The notes under the pieces were generated by a model that ran no database searches, had not been told where the DNA came from, and saw nothing but the letters and a program-made list of their open reading frames with translations. The position numbers and the translations under genes were made by a program. A DNA stretch of 37,573 bases, from the NCBI GenBank assembly GCA_039028975.1, contig JBCCHB010000155.1, positions 1 through 37,573 on the forward strand, read 5' to 3'. The DNA is from JAHBNG01 sp039028975 (GTDB lineage Bacteria > Chloroflexota > Anaerolineae > Caldilineales > Caldilineaceae). This document shows positions 23,486 to 32,818 of this stretch, one piece after another. How positions within the stretch are numbered: position 1 is the first letter of the stretch; each line of letters begins with the position of its first letter.

Positions 23486-25356
23486 GTGACGCTCAGATTT
23501 CCCTACGCAGTGCGTGACTTTGAAAAGATCATCAGGGATGGCCACATCTACCTGGATCGCACCCACTATATTCCGGTGATGGAGAATTGGGGCTATGAAC
23601 TCCTCTTGATGCGGCCGCGCCGTTTTGGCAAAAGCCTTTGGCTCTCTACCCTCATGAACTATTATGACGTTGCCAAGGCTGATGAATTTGAGCAGCTCTT
23701 TGGGGCACTTGCGGTTGGGCAGGAGCCGACGCCCTTGCACAATAGCTATTTGGTGATGCGATGGGATTTTTCGCGGGTCTCCCCCCAAGGCTCGATTGAG
23801 CAGATTCAGGAGTCGTTGAATAACCATGTCAATTCGCGTATCCACATTTTCCAGCAGGATTATGGTGAGCAGTTGGTATTTCCGTTTCGGATCGATCCAG
23901 ACGATGCCCTAACATCCTTTGACGCCCTGGTCAATGTGGTCCGACAATCTGGCCAAAAGCTCTACCTCTTTGTTGATGAGTATGACAACTTTGCCAATGA
24001 AATTATGATGGCCTCTAGCCAGGGACGCCGGAGTGGTATGCAGCAGCGCTATCTGGATCTGGTAAAAGGGGAAGGGATCTTCAAGACCTTCTTCAAAAAC
24101 CTGAAGAGCGCCGGTTCCGGGGATGGGCTGGAGCGCATCTTTATGACTGGCGTTTCACCGATTGTGCTCAATGATGTTACCAGCGGGGCCAACGTCTTTC
24201 AGAACATCACCTGGGAGCCTGAATTCAACGAGCTATGTGGGTTCACCGCGGCCGAGATTCGTGGATTGGCCCAAGAGGTGGTCGAGGCTTGCCAACTGCC
24301 CGCCCACCATGTAGAGCAGATTGTCTCCCTGATGTACAACTACTACAACGGCTCTCGCTTTATCGATGAGTACGAGGACGCCCAAGAAGGAACTAAAGAA
24401 GTCCCCAAAGTCTACAACCCTACTCTGGCCCTCTATTTTTTCGATCACTTCCAGCGCAAGTGCAGATACCCCAAACAGATCATCGACGAAAACCTTGTGC
24501 CCGACGACAGCAAACTAGCCTACATTGCTGGCTTTGAACAAGGAAAAGCATTGCTGGAAAATGTCCTATCCGCGGAAAAGACCGTCTCTGTCCAGACCCT
24601 ACGGCGGAATTTTGGCGTTCGTGATCTCTTCGATCACACTCTGCAACAGGATGGATTGGCTGTCTTGCTCTGCTACTTGGGTGGATTGACCAGCTCTGGT
24701 GATCTGCCAGATGGTGGCAATACGCTGGAGATTCCCAACCTGGTGATGCGCAAGCTATACGCCGAACGCATCCTTGCCCAGATGACCCAGCACGATAACG
24801 CCAAGATCGACGCTGCACACCTGCACACAAGGCAACCAGCCAGCTCTTTGTCCAGGGCGAGATAGAGCCAGTCTGCGCCTTTGTGGAAGAGCATCTTCTA
24901 CCCATCTATGATAATCGGGACGCTAGGCATTTTAATGAACTGACCCTAAAGACGCTCTTTATCACTCTGCTCCATCACACCCAAATGTATCTAATCGACT
25001 CTGAACCTGCGATTGGCCATCAGTATGGCGATTTGCTCATGCTCGTTCGGCCCGGAATGCGCACCCGTGGTCTCTTTGATATTTCGATTGAGTTCAAGCA
25101 CCTGCCCCTCAATCGGTTGACTGAGGAAGGTGAAGGCAAGCAGCGCCCATTGAGCGAGGAAGCCATCAAAACAAAGAGCGATGGTGAACTGATGGCCTTA
25201 AACTCAGTACAGGACGAGTTTGCCGAGGCAAAGAGCCAACTACAAGGGTATGTTCAAAAGCCGATGACCAAATATGACAATGATTTAGCCCTGCGTTCCT
25301 ATGCTGTCATCAGCCTCGGCTTTGGGCGCATCTTATGGCGGGAAATAGGTGGGTAG
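23486..25356 (+). pseudogene. frameshifted AAA-ATPase/PD-(D/E)XK nuclease gene
   Basis: Two adjoining frames together make one protein of the AAA-ATPase-like (DUF1703) plus PD-(D/E)XK nuclease type. The first frame (GTG 23486 with AGGA at 23474-23477; ends 24865) has P-loop RPRRFGKSLWL near residues 43-53 and Walker B LFVDEYDNF with D164/E165. The coding then continues in the -1 frame (TSQLFVQGEIEPVCAFVEEH, then YDNRDARHFNELTLKT) to 25356 with nuclease motif FDISIEFKH (D at 25078, E-x-K at 25090-25098). The switch lies between about 24812 and 24845 and fits a one-base deletion. No classic slippery heptamer is seen, so true inactivation is more likely than programmed frameshifting. Such genes are often mobile and multicopy in environmental bacteria; function is unclear, possibly defence. 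Confidence 0.85.
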
Positions 25357-25440
25357 CGCCTTCTTCGTGTTCCTTCAAACCTTCCCATCTTCGTGGCTAC
25401 TCTTCTTCACCAACGAACCTTCTTCACAAATGAAAGGACT
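25357..25440. repeat. degenerate CTTC/TTCGTG spacer array
   Basis: The spacer before uxuA is filled by CCTTCTTCGTGTTCCTTC-like imperfect units, a decayed form of the CACGAAGG-type low-complexity arrays. Confidence 0.45.
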
Positions 25441-25448
25441 CCCCAACC

Positions 25449-26528
25449 ATGAAACTCGGTCTCGGCCTCTACCGCTCCATGCTCACTGACGACAACTTCC
25501 GCTTTGCCAAGCAAGCAGGCGCGACCCATCTCGTTGTGCATCTCACTGACTATTTCAATTCTGCCGATAGCCTCAGCACCGGCTCGGGTGATGAGCCATG
25601 GGGCATTACCCAAAATCAGGACAAGCTCTGGACGGCGGAAGAGCTAGTTGACTTGCGCAAGTCCATCAACGCGGCTGGGCTGGAGCTGGCGGCATTAGAG
25701 AACTTCGACCCGTCTCACTGGTACGATGTGCTGCTGGATGGTCCTCGTAAGAAAGAGCAGTTGGAGGGCATCAAGCAGATGATCCGCAACATGGGTGCGG
25801 CCAGAATTCCCTGCATGGGCTATGACTTTAGCATTGCTGCCGTCTGGGGCCGGGTCAACGGTAATTGGGCCAGGGGGGAGGCGGATACGGTGGGATTTCT
25901 CGGTGATCAGGGGCCAACAGAGACGGCCATTCCCAATGGCCAAGTATGGAACATGGTCTATGATCCGGACGCGCCAGCAGGCACTGTGGGTGAAGTCACC
26001 CAGGAACAGCTTTGGTCTCGGCTGGCGGAGTTTTTACAAGAGGTGGTCCCGGTAGCCGAAGAGGCTGGCGTCATGCTGGCTGCCCACCCAGATGATCCGC
26101 CCCTTCCTACGCTACGCAACACGGCCCGTTTGGTCTACCAGCCACGCATTTACCAGGATCTGCTCGATCTGGTGCCATCGCCATCAAATGGCCTGGAATT
26201 TTGCTTGGGTTCATTAAGTGAAATGACAGAATGCAACGAGCGCGACGGTGACATCTACCGCTGGACCGATCACTACAGCAAGCAGAAAAAGATTGGCTAC
26301 ATCCATTTTCGCAACGTCAGAGGCAAAGTCCCCAACTACTACGAGGTCTTTGTCGATGAAGGGGACATTGACATGGTGGAGATCCTGCGCATCCTTTACC
26401 AGAATGAGTACGATGGTGTACTCATTCCAGACCACACGCCCCAGATGAGTTGCGACGCGCCCTGGCACGCGGGGATGGCCTACGCAATGGGTTATATGCG
26501 GGCAGCCATGAAGATTATTGCTGGGTGA
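25449..26528 (+). CDS. uxuA: mannonate dehydratase
   Basis: 359 residues; dehydrates D-mannonate to 2-keto-3-deoxygluconate in hexuronate breakdown. Characteristic of the UxuA TIM-barrel family: N-terminal MKLGLGLYRSML, AAHPDDPP with H213, FCLGSLSEM, IHFRNVRG, DEGDIDM, and a C-terminal IPDHTP...GMAYAMGYMRA. Length is normal. AAAGGAC upstream is the likely ribosome binding site, at a slightly long spacing. Other uronate genes are not adjacent; the epimerase-like gene at 31338 is a fold relative but not a pathway neighbour. Its last 14 bases overlap the convergent YihY gene. Confidence 0.93.
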   Translation: MKLGLGLYRSMLTDDNFRFAKQAGATHLVVHLTDYFNSADSLSTGSGDEPWGITQNQDKLWTAEELVDLRKSINAAGLELAALENFDPSHWYDVLLDGPRKKEQLEGIKQMIRNMGAARIPCMGYDFSIAAVWGRVNGNWARGEADTVGFLGDQGPTETAIPNGQVWNMVYDPDAPAGTVGEVTQEQLWSRLAEFLQEVVPVAEEAGVMLAAHPDDPPLPTLRNTARLVYQPRIYQDLLDLVPSPSNGLEFCLGSLSEMTECNERDGDIYRWTDHYSKQKKIGYIHFRNVRGKVPNYYEVFVDEGDIDMVEILRILYQNEYDGVLIPDHTPQMSCDAPWHAGMAYAMGYMRAAMKIIAG

Positions 26529-27417
26529 GAGCTTGCTTTTGTGCCAGCTTTCTTGGGCGCATGGAGCCAAGCTGCTGGGTAAAGGCCCGGGTAAACTCTA
26601 CACCTAGTAGGAAAACAAAGGCTGAGAAAAAGGCCCAAATCATCAGGATGATGATGGAGCTGGTTACGCTAAAGAAAGAGGCAACCACATTGGTGTTGGC
26701 GTAGTAGCCGATGGCTTGTTGCCCGCCAGCCAGCAGCAGACCGGTAATAATGGCCCCAGGTAGGGCATCAAACCAAGTCAGCTCAACACTGGGCAAAAGC
26801 TTGAATGTGAGCAGGCAGAGCAAAACCAGTACCACAGGCAGCCCAAAGCGCCCCATTTGCATGCTCATATCGACAAACTCGGGTGAGATGATATGAAGAA
26901 TTTCACGTAGAAAGTCGGTGATAAGCCCGGCAATCATGGCAATGAGCAAGGAAAATATCATCACCAGGGCTGTAATGAGCCCAACAATGTAGCGCCGAAG
27001 TACTAAATAGATACAGCGCCACAGACCATCTTCCCATTGCACTTTGGGGCGTTCGGTCTCCCAAATCGCGTCTTGGGCAATCACAAGCTGGCGGAAGATA
27101 TTGGAGGCAAAGTAGAGGGAGAGAACAAGTGTAACCAGGGCAAAGAGAACATTGTTGGCGGTAGGGCGAGATAGTTCATCGATCACGTTGTTAAGCATTT
27201 CGCCGATGCCCATGCCAGCCAGGCTATCCACATAAGCAATCAGCTGATTGACGGTTTTCTCTCGCCCAAAAAAGAGGCTGGCCATAGAAATGGAAAAGAG
27301 CAGTAACGGTCCCAACGAAATAATAGCATGGTAAGCAATGGCCGCAGCGTACGAGGAGCCATTGTGCTGATCAAATCTATCGCCTATCTCTTGGAAAAAT
27401 TTGAAAAATCGAAGCAT
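26515..27417 (-). CDS. YihY/BrkB-family membrane protein
   Basis: 300 residues with about six membrane helices (about 22-50, 90-112, 140-165, 185-205, 215-240 and 250-280). The family signature near the N terminus is SYAAAIAYHAIISLGPLLLF, and GAIITGLLLAGGQQAIGYY and WAFFSAFVFLLGVEFTRAF are also typical. Once called ribonuclease BN in error; now regarded as inner-membrane proteins of unclear role, possibly transport or envelope stress. The start at 27417 has a weak GGGCGG upstream. Ends inside the convergent uxuA 3' end. Confidence 0.92.
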   Translation of the reverse strand: MLRFFKFFQEIGDRFDQHNGSSYAAAIAYHAIISLGPLLLFSISMASLFFGREKTVNQLIAYVDSLAGMGIGEMLNNVIDELSRPTANNVLFALVTLVLSLYFASNIFRQLVIAQDAIWETERPKVQWEDGLWRCIYLVLRRYIVGLITALVMIFSLLIAMIAGLITDFLREILHIISPEFVDMSMQMGRFGLPVVLVLLCLLTFKLLPSVELTWFDALPGAIITGLLLAGGQQAIGYYANTNVVASFFSVTSSIIILMIWAFFSAFVFLLGVEFTRAFTQQLGSMRPRKLAQKQALTQQ

Positions 27418-27666
27418 GTACCGCCCATCCCGTACCTACGCAACCTGCACGAATCCATTCTGCAAATCAGTAAAGCTATCGAGAATTCTAACCTATACTC
27501 AGCGTAGAATGAAAAATGACGTTCGGGATGTATTTTTATGTTGAGGGATGGGATGCTTCTCTTTGGAAGAGGCGAAATTGACCCATCCATAGATGGTCCA
27601 ACTCCGCCATCGGGACCGTACTGAATGGCCGCAACCCGCCATTCGCTATCACTCTTCACAAATCAA

Positions 27667-28674
27667 TCAACTACCCACCGGAACCATCGTCTGCTGATGC
27701 CATCGCATGGTCTCCAAATAGCTGCGTGTGGCCTTGGCTTGCCCTATGGGAACCGTGGCGAAGAGAAGTACGGCATCGTCTTGCAGGCTTTTTTGGTAGA
27801 TGTACTCATCGTCTTCAGAGGTTGCATGGCTAAGCAGAAAGCCAAACAGCCCGCCCAATAGGATTCCGAAGCCGGCTCCACTGATTGTGAGCCACAGGAG
27901 GGTAGTTGAGGTGGGCGATCCCACCCCCCACATGGCAACCAACCCCAACAAAAGTGTCGATATAATGCCCAAAAACATGCCAGCAAACGCGCCTACGCTG
28001 GTTCCTTCCAACATCCGACTACCATAGCAGTTGCACTCATACCGCTCCATAAACTCTTGCACTTTGTATATCTCTACATCTTCAGTGGGACCAGCTATCT
28101 GGTGCAGATTACGCAATGCGCCATTAACCTGTGGGTTGGAATCATAGAGCTGAATGAGAAGCCGTTGGTTATCCTTGCCTGCCAGCAGGGCCAACTGATC
28201 CACAACCGCTTCAAGCTGGGTCAGTTGCTTCTGAATTAGGTCGATTACTACCTCAGGTAGGGCGAGGGTCAGCGCTTGCTGGTATTCGGCAGCCACAATC
28301 TTCTCTTCAACCCGCAGCGCTTCTCGGCTCATCATCCCTTCAACTGCCTCCCGGCCAATGGTCATGGCCGCGCGGATGTCTAGCCACCCTCGATGCAACA
28401 TGGCAAAGAGGCTGCGTAGACGGAACATCTTTGCCGGGGCATCACCAGAGGAGACATTTAGGAGTAGACTTAACTCTTGGGCAAAGGCTTTTCGCTGTTG
28501 GGCATAGGTCTTCAGGACAATCTTGAAGCCGCGATTTTTTACATGCTGGGCGGCCGCTTCAAAGCCCCGTTCGCTCTGCTCGTTGAGATGAATGAGCCGC
28601 TTTATCGTATAATGAGTAAGGGGGTTCGTCAGGGAGGCTCGTTTTGTTGGTGATGTGATCATTTGCTGTTGCAT
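27667..28674 (-). CDS. ferritin-fold/membrane stress-type protein
   Basis: 335 residues from ATG 28674, chosen because AAAGGAC is 7 bases upstream; the frame could start 19 codons earlier, but that part lies in a repeat array. Residues about 20-135 resemble the DUF2383/PA2169 four-helix (ferritin-like) domain (LIHLNEQSERGFEAAAQHV, AFAQEL). A second helical region follows, then two glycine-rich membrane helices (about 235-290: GAFAGMFLGIISTLLLG and GAGFGILLGGLFGFLL) and a C-terminal segment resembling YflT-type general stress proteins (DDAVLLFATVPIGQAKATRSY). This joins a DUF2383-like unit and a membrane hairpin in one protein. Likely a stress protein; partner unknown. Confidence 0.8.
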   Translation of the reverse strand: MQQQMITSPTKRASLTNPLTHYTIKRLIHLNEQSERGFEAAAQHVKNRGFKIVLKTYAQQRKAFAQELSLLLNVSSGDAPAKMFRLRSLFAMLHRGWLDIRAAMTIGREAVEGMMSREALRVEEKIVAAEYQQALTLALPEVVIDLIQKQLTQLEAVVDQLALLAGKDNQRLLIQLYDSNPQVNGALRNLHQIAGPTEDVEIYKVQEFMERYECNCYGSRMLEGTSVGAFAGMFLGIISTLLLGLVAMWGVGSPTSTTLLWLTISGAGFGILLGGLFGFLLSHATSEDDEYIYQKSLQDDAVLLFATVPIGQAKATRSYLETMRWHQQTMVPVGS

Positions 28675-28701
28675 AGCTTTGTCCTTTCTTTGATAGTAGT
28701 T

Positions 28702-28722
28702 GGTGGCTGGTGGCTGGTGGCT
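28702..28722 (+). repeat. 7-bp tandem repeat, three units
   Basis: Three exact copies of GGTGGCT (reverse AGCCACC), directly upstream of the minus-strand gene at 28674. Confidence 0.9.
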
Positions 28723-28966
28723 AGTTATCAAGCCTTATCCAACTACCTTCTACTGATTCCACCTTCTATTAACTATCTGTCAACAATCAGGAGCCTAGCA
28801 ACGCATAACCGCTTACTGTATCGTGGCTCTGTATCATTTATCACTTTCACAATAAAATCGGTACAGAGCTAAGGATCGAGAATTTAATAAAACGTAATGG
28901 AAGATCTCTCGGGTACTCGAGATGACAGGACCGAAGTTTTGGGTTTTATTTGATCTTGATTCCTAA

Positions 28967-29011
28967 GCGACTTTGGACTAACCGACTTTGGACTAAGCGA
29001 CTTTGGACCAC
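28967..29011 (+). repeat. 15-bp tandem repeat, three units
   Basis: (G/C)CGACTTTGGACTAA at 28967 and 28982; the third unit (28997) ends in CCAC instead. Decayed GGACTAAACAACC material follows. Confidence 0.85.
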
Positions 29012-29171
29012 AGGACTAAACAACCAAACGACTACCGATTACTACTCACTCCTGCTTAGAAGACGGCCACAACATTATTCTGTATCCTCATACGGTGCTT
29101 CACTTGTGCCAAATCGGGAAATGTGTCAAGATACTGTAAGCGGCACGCGCCTCTGGGCAAGTGCTTCTCTT

Positions 29172-29217
29172 ATGAATGCCCACAGGACTCCTACCAAGAA
29201 TGCTTGTGGGCATTCAT
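29172..29217. repeat. perfect 13-bp hairpin
   Basis: ATGAATGCCCACA (29172-29184) and TGTGGGCATTCAT (29205-29217), loop 20. No T-run. Could be a repeat or a weak terminator-like structure. Confidence 0.7.
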
Positions 29218-29388
29218 TCTATCTACTACCATAGCAGTAGAAGTCTGTTGAGGTTGTAACAAAGGGTACATCGGAACATTGGGTTGTTGCGAAAAATAGG
29301 GTTAGCAGATGTGAATGTCATTTCTTCGGCTGCGCTCAAAGCCTGCCCTGAGTGCTCGAAGGAACATGACTAAAGAACCTTGGTCGAG

Positions 29389-29483
29389 AGAAACCGAGTT
29401 TTTCGATTGTACAACAAGTTTTGTGCAGCAAATCAGTCCTATTTTCAGACATACTACTCGGAACCGTGAAAAACTCGGTTTCT
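29389..29483. repeat. MITE-like inverted-repeat element B, copy 2
   Basis: Perfect 16-bp terminal arms AGAAACCGAGTTTTTC (29389-29404) and GAAAAACTCGGTTTCT (29468-29483). Shares ACTACTCGGAACCGT and the flank GAGTTYGGT with copy 1. 95 bp. Lies about 60 bases before glnS. Confidence 0.85.
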
Positions 29484-29542
29484 GAGTTTGGTACTTACAT
29501 GGCCATCTACCGACAGTGACTACTTTATTTTGAAAGAATGAC

Positions 29543-31324
29543 ATGATGAGTGAACATACAGAATCATCCACGGCACCTACGGAAGCAGAGGAGAGCGTAT
29601 CCAAGGACTTTATCCGCACGGCCATTGAAAAGGACATTCAATCTGGGCGTTTTGAGGGTCGGGTCCATACTCGCTTTCCACCTGAACCAAATGGCTATCT
29701 GCATATTGGTCATACCAAAGCCCTCTGCATCAACTTTGGCATTGCCGAAGAGTATGGGGGCAAGTGCAACCTACGTTTTGATGATACCAATCCCACCAAA
29801 GAGAAGACCGATTATGTGGATGCCATCTTAGAGGATATCCGCTGGCTCGGTTTTGATTGGGAAGATCGACTCTACTACGCCTCAGATTACTTTGAGCAAC
29901 TCTACCAATTTGCTTTGGAGATGATTGAGACCGGGCTGGCCTACGTCTGCGACTTGACCGCAGATGAGATGCGCGAATATCGCGGTACTCTAACTGAGCC
30001 TGGGCGCAACAGCCCCTACCGCGATCGCTCAGTAGAAGAAAATTTGGATCTCTTCAAGCGGATGCGGGCGGGCGAATTTGCAGAAGGTTCCCGTACGCTC
30101 CGGGCCAAGATCGATATGGCATCGCCTAATATTAACCTGCGAGACCCGACCATGTACCGCATCATCGATGAGCCACACTGGCGCACCGGTACCGAGTGGC
30201 CCATCTATCCCATGTATGACTTTGCCCACGGCCAATCTGACTCGCTTGAGGAGATTACCCATTCCCTCTGCTCGCTAGAGTATCTGAACCATCGGCCACT
30301 CTACGATTGGTATCTGGACAACATTGAGATTTACCATCCTCAGCAGCTTGAGTTTGCTCGGCTGGAGATGAACTACATTGTCACCAGCAAACGGAAGCTT
30401 CTACGGTTGGTGGAAGAGGAAAAAGTCTCAGGCTGGGATGATCCGCGCATGCCAACCTTGGCCGGCATGCGACGCCGGGGGTACACACCTGAGTCGATCC
30501 GCAACTTTTGTGACGACATTGGCCTAGCCCGCACCAACAGTCAGGTTGATGTGGCTCTCTTGGAACATCATATCCGCCAGGACCTCAATAAGCGTTCGCC
30601 CCGAGTGATGGGTGTTCTGAATCCACTCAAAGTCGTCATCGAGAACTACCCTGAAGGGCAAGTCGAAGAGTTTGAAGGCGTCAACAATCCCGAGGATGAG
30701 TCGGCTGGTACCCGCATGATCCCCTTTAGCCGAGAACTCTACATTGAACGGGACGACTTTATGGAAGAGCCGCCTCGCAAATTTTTCCGCTTGGCCCCCG
30801 GCCGGGAAGTACGGCTGCGTTATGCCTGCCTCATCACCTGTACCGATGTGATCAAAGATGAACGGGGCGAGGTCATCGAACTACGCTGCACCTGGGATCC
30901 TGACTCTCGTGGCGGCAACGCGCCCGATGGGCGTCGGGTCAAGGGAACTCTTCACTGGGTGTCGGCTCAGCATGCGCTGCCTGCCGAAGTGCGCCTCTAT
31001 GACCGCCTCTTTTCTGCCGAAGATCCCGAGAGGGTGCCTGACGGGGAAGACTTTTTTGTCAATCTGAATCCTGATTCGCTCACTGTCAATACAAGCGCCT
31101 TGGTGGAGCCGGTTCTGGCCAATGCTCAACCCGGGGATCGATTCCAGTTTGAGCGGCTGGGATACTTTGCCGTTGACCCCGATTCATCCAATGAAAAGCT
31201 GGTCTTCAATCGCACCGTAACCTTGCGCGATTCCTGGGCCAAAATTCAAAAGCAGGGCAACCAACAGGGGAAAAGGCAGGGCAAGAAGCAAGGGAAGAAT
31301 CAAAGTAAACGACAGGGTAAGTAG
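29543..31324 (+). CDS. glnS: glutaminyl-tRNA synthetase
   Basis: 593 residues; charges tRNA-Gln with glutamine in the cytoplasm. Class I motifs: PNGYLHIGHTKAL with HIGH at 54-57 and VTSKRKL (280-286) as the KMSKS-type loop. The remaining catalytic domain (RFDDTNPTKEKTDYV, YPMYDFAHGQSDSLEEITHS) and C-terminal beta-barrels (LYIERDDFMEEPPRKFFRL) are normal. About 40 residues longer than E. coli GlnRS because of an N-terminal acidic leader and a C-terminal tail made of repeating Gln-Gly-Lys (about 570-593), likely an RNA-binding or disordered extension. Starts at ATG 29543 or 29546, GAAAGAA upstream. Followed 13 bases later by a sugar epimerase-like gene. Confidence 0.98.
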   Translation: MMSEHTESSTAPTEAEESVSKDFIRTAIEKDIQSGRFEGRVHTRFPPEPNGYLHIGHTKALCINFGIAEEYGGKCNLRFDDTNPTKEKTDYVDAILEDIRWLGFDWEDRLYYASDYFEQLYQFALEMIETGLAYVCDLTADEMREYRGTLTEPGRNSPYRDRSVEENLDLFKRMRAGEFAEGSRTLRAKIDMASPNINLRDPTMYRIIDEPHWRTGTEWPIYPMYDFAHGQSDSLEEITHSLCSLEYLNHRPLYDWYLDNIEIYHPQQLEFARLEMNYIVTSKRKLLRLVEEEKVSGWDDPRMPTLAGMRRRGYTPESIRNFCDDIGLARTNSQVDVALLEHHIRQDLNKRSPRVMGVLNPLKVVIENYPEGQVEEFEGVNNPEDESAGTRMIPFSRELYIERDDFMEEPPRKFFRLAPGREVRLRYACLITCTDVIKDERGEVIELRCTWDPDSRGGNAPDGRRVKGTLHWVSAQHALPAEVRLYDRLFSAEDPERVPDGEDFFVNLNPDSLTVNTSALVEPVLANAQPGDRFQFERLGYFAVDPDSSNEKLVFNRTVTLRDSWAKIQKQGNQQGKRQGKKQGKNQSKRQGK

Positions 31325-31337
31325 AAGGAAACGTACT

Positions 31338-32210
31338 ATGAAGATCGGCGTTAGCTCATATAGCTTTATTCGTTTGGTTCGCTCCGGCCAGATGGAGCAA
31401 AAAGAGGTCATTGCCAAGGCCAAAGAGATCGGTTTTGACGTAATCGAATTTTCGGTCATAATCTTGCCAGAGGGCAAGACCCTTCCAGAGTATGCCCACG
31501 AGCTGCGAGAGGAAGCCGATCGAGTAGGTATGGACATTGTCAACTATACCATCGGCGCAGATTTTTTACGTGGCTCTAATGGCGATCTTCAAGCGGAGAT
31601 CGAGCGGGTGAAAGGTGAAGTCGATATTGCTGAGATCCTGGGCGTGCCAGGAATGCGCCACGATGCCTCAGCAGGCTGGCCAGCAGAACATGTGGGCCCC
31701 AAGAGCTTCGACGCGGCCCTGCCCCAGCTTTCTGAGGGCTGCCGAGCCGTAACCGAATACGCTGCGTCCAAGGGCATTAGGACCATGGTCGAGAATCATG
31801 GACACTTCTGCCAAGAGAGCTTGCGGGTAGAGAAGCTAGTGACGGCCGTCGACCACCCCAATTTTGGTGTCCTTCTTGACATGGGGAACTTTCTCTGTGC
31901 TGATGATGAGCCAGCGACCGCGGTCTCCCGGCTGATGCCCTATGCCTTTCATTGCCACGCCAAGGACTTTCATGTGAAGCCCGGTACGGATGTAGATCCA
32001 GGTCAAGGCTGGTTCCATTCCAGAGCAGGAAACCATCTACGTGGGGCCATCATCGGTCACGGCAACGTGCCTGTGCTACAATGCCTCCAGACCATGAAGC
32101 GGGCCGACTACGATGGTGTTCTCTCCATCGAGTACGAGGGGATTGAAGATGTGATTATGGGGATTCAGATTGGTCATGATAATCTGCGGCGAATGGTAGA
32201 GATGGTGTAA
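31338..32210 (+). CDS. sugar phosphate isomerase/epimerase-like TIM barrel
   Basis: 290 residues; AP-endonuclease-2/xylose isomerase-like barrel. Metal ligands are placed as in the family: E152 (VENHGH), D181 (LLDMGN), H207 (FHCHAKDF) and E265 (SIEYEG). N-terminal MKIGVSSYSF is typical. Such enzymes interconvert ketoses or keto-inositols; the substrate cannot be told here. GAAGGAAA lies just upstream of the ATG. Probably transcribed with glnS, which ends 13 bases before it, and with the DinB-family gene 13 bases after. Confidence 0.9.
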   Translation: MKIGVSSYSFIRLVRSGQMEQKEVIAKAKEIGFDVIEFSVIILPEGKTLPEYAHELREEADRVGMDIVNYTIGADFLRGSNGDLQAEIERVKGEVDIAEILGVPGMRHDASAGWPAEHVGPKSFDAALPQLSEGCRAVTEYAASKGIRTMVENHGHFCQESLRVEKLVTAVDHPNFGVLLDMGNFLCADDEPATAVSRLMPYAFHCHAKDFHVKPGTDVDPGQGWFHSRAGNHLRGAIIGHGNVPVLQCLQTMKRADYDGVLSIEYEGIEDVIMGIQIGHDNLRRMVEMV

Positions 32211-32223
32211 GGGCAGACCAACC

Positions 32224-32751
32224 ATGGTAGAAAATAAGTTTATAACCTTGGATGAGGTCTCTACGGCACTCACCTCTACCCCAACAACCCTGCGCTCTTT
32301 GCTAAGTCATCTGACTCCAGAGCAGTACCGTTGGCGTCCTGCAGACAATGAATGGTCTATAAACGAAGTTATTGGTCACCTGATCGCTGCGGATCAGGTT
32401 GCTTTTGCCGGGCGGATTCAGCTCATGCTCGAACAGGAGCACCCGACGCTCCCTAGGGTCGATGTGGATCAACTTGCCAGCGAGCGGCAGGATCAACAAC
32501 GCGTGTTAGATGACCTTTTGGATGAGCTGACCGTTGGACGTCAGAAGAGTAGTCAACTCATCCGATCATTGACACCGTCTCAGCTAGCTCGTACAGGAGA
32601 TTATCCAAAATATGGAACTTTCCTCGTCTCGGACTTTGTTTATGAGTGGCCCTACCACGATTATGCTCATCTTCAGCAGATCTTGACGATCCAACAAGAG
32701 GCGATCTGGCCTCACTTTAGCCCATCAATGCAGCAGGCTTTAAAAAGCTAG
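32224..32751 (+). CDS. DinB-family protein
   Basis: 175 residues of the DinB/YfiT four-helix fold. The three metal-site histidines are in place: H52 (VIGHLIAAD), H145 and H149 (YHDYAHLQQ). Family members are thiol transferases or of unknown activity. Starts at ATG 32224 shortly after the preceding gene; co-transcription is likely. Confidence 0.88.
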   Translation: MVENKFITLDEVSTALTSTPTTLRSLLSHLTPEQYRWRPADNEWSINEVIGHLIAADQVAFAGRIQLMLEQEHPTLPRVDVDQLASERQDQQRVLDDLLDELTVGRQKSSQLIRSLTPSQLARTGDYPKYGTFLVSDFVYEWPYHDYAHLQQILTIQQEAIWPHFSPSMQQALKS

Positions 32752-32818
32752 GCTCATCTGTGCAAAATGTGCGAAACGGCCTCATTTTATCAATTCAATG
32801 AATCAAGACTAGCCGCGT

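Larger units (their letters stand above)
28675..29542. other. intergenic region with arrays, hairpin and element B
   Basis: 868 bases without a credible gene. It holds a 7-bp array (28702-28722), a 15-bp array (28967-29011), a 13-bp hairpin (29172-29217), a CTTCGGCTGCGCTCA...TGAGTGCTCGAAGG dyad (about 29325-29363), and element B copy 2 (29389-29483). Confidence 0.7.

Noticed and set aside
24812..24845. Programmed -1 frameshift in the ATPase/nuclease gene
   Set aside because: No slippery heptamer or strong following structure; a one-base loss is simpler.
27384..27659. 91-residue minus-strand frame before the YihY gene
   Set aside because: Overlaps the YihY start out of frame, no ribosome binding site, no recognisable pattern.
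28950..29234. 94-residue open frame with KRLWTNRLWTKRLWT
   Set aside because: It runs through the 15-bp tandem array and a hairpin; no ribosome binding site and no protein-like composition afterwards.
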